A stretch of 5,590 bases of DNA from a bacterium. Lineage in GTDB: Bacteria; Actinomycetota; Acidimicrobiia; Acidimicrobiales; Bin134. The stretch spans positions 2,806 to 8,395 of the forward strand of contig JAPPKI010000027.1 of NCBI GenBank assembly GCA_028820035.1. Reading direction: 5' to 3'. The notes beneath the pieces were generated by a model. That model worked only from the letters and a program-made list of their open reading frames with translations. It had not been told where the DNA came from and did no database searches. Of the stretch, positions 5,101-5,590 are shown piece by piece. The number at the start of each line of letters is the position of its first letter. Position 1 is the stretch's first letter. The position numbers were made by a program, and so were the translations under genes.

Positions 5101-5590
5101 CCCAAGCCTCGACGCCGAGGAGTCCTACGAGACCATTCAGGTTTCTCGTATCGGTGGGTCGCTGGGCGCGGTCATCTCCGGTGTGGACCCCCGCGACGGC
5201 CTGACCGAGCAACAGTTCGCCGAGATTCATGAGGCGCTGCTCCGCCACGAGGTGATCCTCTTCCGCAATGTGCCCATGAGCGCCGAAGACCAACTGGAGT
5301 TGGCCTCACTGTGGGGCCAGCCCAGCATCTACCCACTTCAAGCCCTGATGGGGGTGACCGAGCCAAATACCTCCGTCATCCGCGACGACGCCGAGAGTCT
5401 GCCCACCACCGACAACTGGCACACCGATGTGACCTGGATCGAAGTACCCCCCAAGGTCGCCTTGCTCCAATCCGTGGTTGCACCTCCCTATGGGGGCGAC
5501 ACCATGTGGTGCAGCATAACGTCGGCCTACGACGCCCTGTCGGAGCCAATGCGGGCCATGATCGACGGATTGGAACTCCACCACTCCAAC
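5084..5590 (+). CDS. TauD/TfdA-family Fe(II)/2-oxoglutarate dioxygenase (partial, runs off the window)
   Basis: The frame from ATG 5084 is open for 169 codons to the window edge, so the C-terminal part is missing. The product resembles TauD/TfdA dioxygenases, which hydroxylate small acids or amines using O2 and 2-oxoglutarate. The N-terminus has the family pattern IGGSLGAVISGVD (about 23-35) and LLRHEVILFRN (52-62). The metal-binding HxD is H113/D115 in NWHTDVTW. GGDTMWCS (137-144) carries Thr140, matching the Thr that contacts 2-oxoglutarate in TauD. The distal His and the Arg that binds 2-oxoglutarate should lie beyond the window. No Shine-Dalgarno precedes the ATG. CACAAT at 5072-5077 could be a -10 for a leaderless transcript. 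The gene is divergent from the SMP-30 gene across 50 bp and may share control with it. The substrate is unknown. Confidence 0.92.
   Translation, partial: MSVTLTPSLDAEESYETIQVSRIGGSLGAVISGVDPRDGLTEQQFAEIHEALLRHEVILFRNVPMSAEDQLELASLWGQPSIYPLQALMGVTEPNTSVIRDDAESLPTTDNWHTDVTWIEVPPKVALLQSVVAPPYGGDTMWCSITSAYDALSEPMRAMIDGLELHHSN

Overview
This is GC-rich bacterial DNA with dense, short-gapped genes and several GTG starts. Some starts have a clear Shine-Dalgarno (SDR, SMP-30). Others have none and look leaderless (XRE regulator, dioxygenase). That mix, together with a soluble CYP, an SDR, an SMP-30 lactonase and a TauD-type dioxygenase, suggests a high-GC actinobacterium, perhaps Acidimicrobiia-like. 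The taxonomic placement is inference from style, not from a marker gene.

Layout: positions 1-30 may hold the last codons of a plus-strand gene. From 2151 down to 38 on the minus strand runs an SDR-cytochrome P450 operon whose genes overlap by four bases (GTGA), probably an oxidation module for a hydrophobic alcohol, terpenoid, steroid or similar compound. A 51-bp gap separates it from a divergent plus-strand gene (2203-2943) for a small SbcD/Mre11-like metallophosphoesterase. A small putative membrane protein (about 2974/3031-3258) follows in the same reading frame.

The most distinctive part is 3280-4156, a two-gene toxin-antitoxin-like cassette. An XRE-family regulator (3316-3627) overlaps by ATGA an AbiEii/MenT-type nucleotidyltransferase (3624-4156). 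A 20-bp near-perfect palindrome lies over the inferred leaderless promoter, as expected of an autoregulated antitoxin. The nucleotidyltransferase is broken by a one-base deletion near 3849. Restoring one base there rejoins the N-terminal GG...DxD half to the C-terminal TPVDVFF...K...RDWADLEDM half as a 177-residue protein. As written, the toxin is dead or the sequence has an indel error, while the regulator and its operator look intact.

From 5033 down to 4170 lies an SMP-30/gluconolactonase-family gene, tail to tail with the cassette. Divergent from it, starting at 5084 and running off the window edge, is a TauD/TfdA-type Fe(II)/2-oxoglutarate dioxygenase. These two share a 50-bp intergenic region and probably belong to small-molecule catabolism. 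No RNA gene, insertion sequence or CRISPR array is visible, and no stretch over 300 bases lacks a gene.
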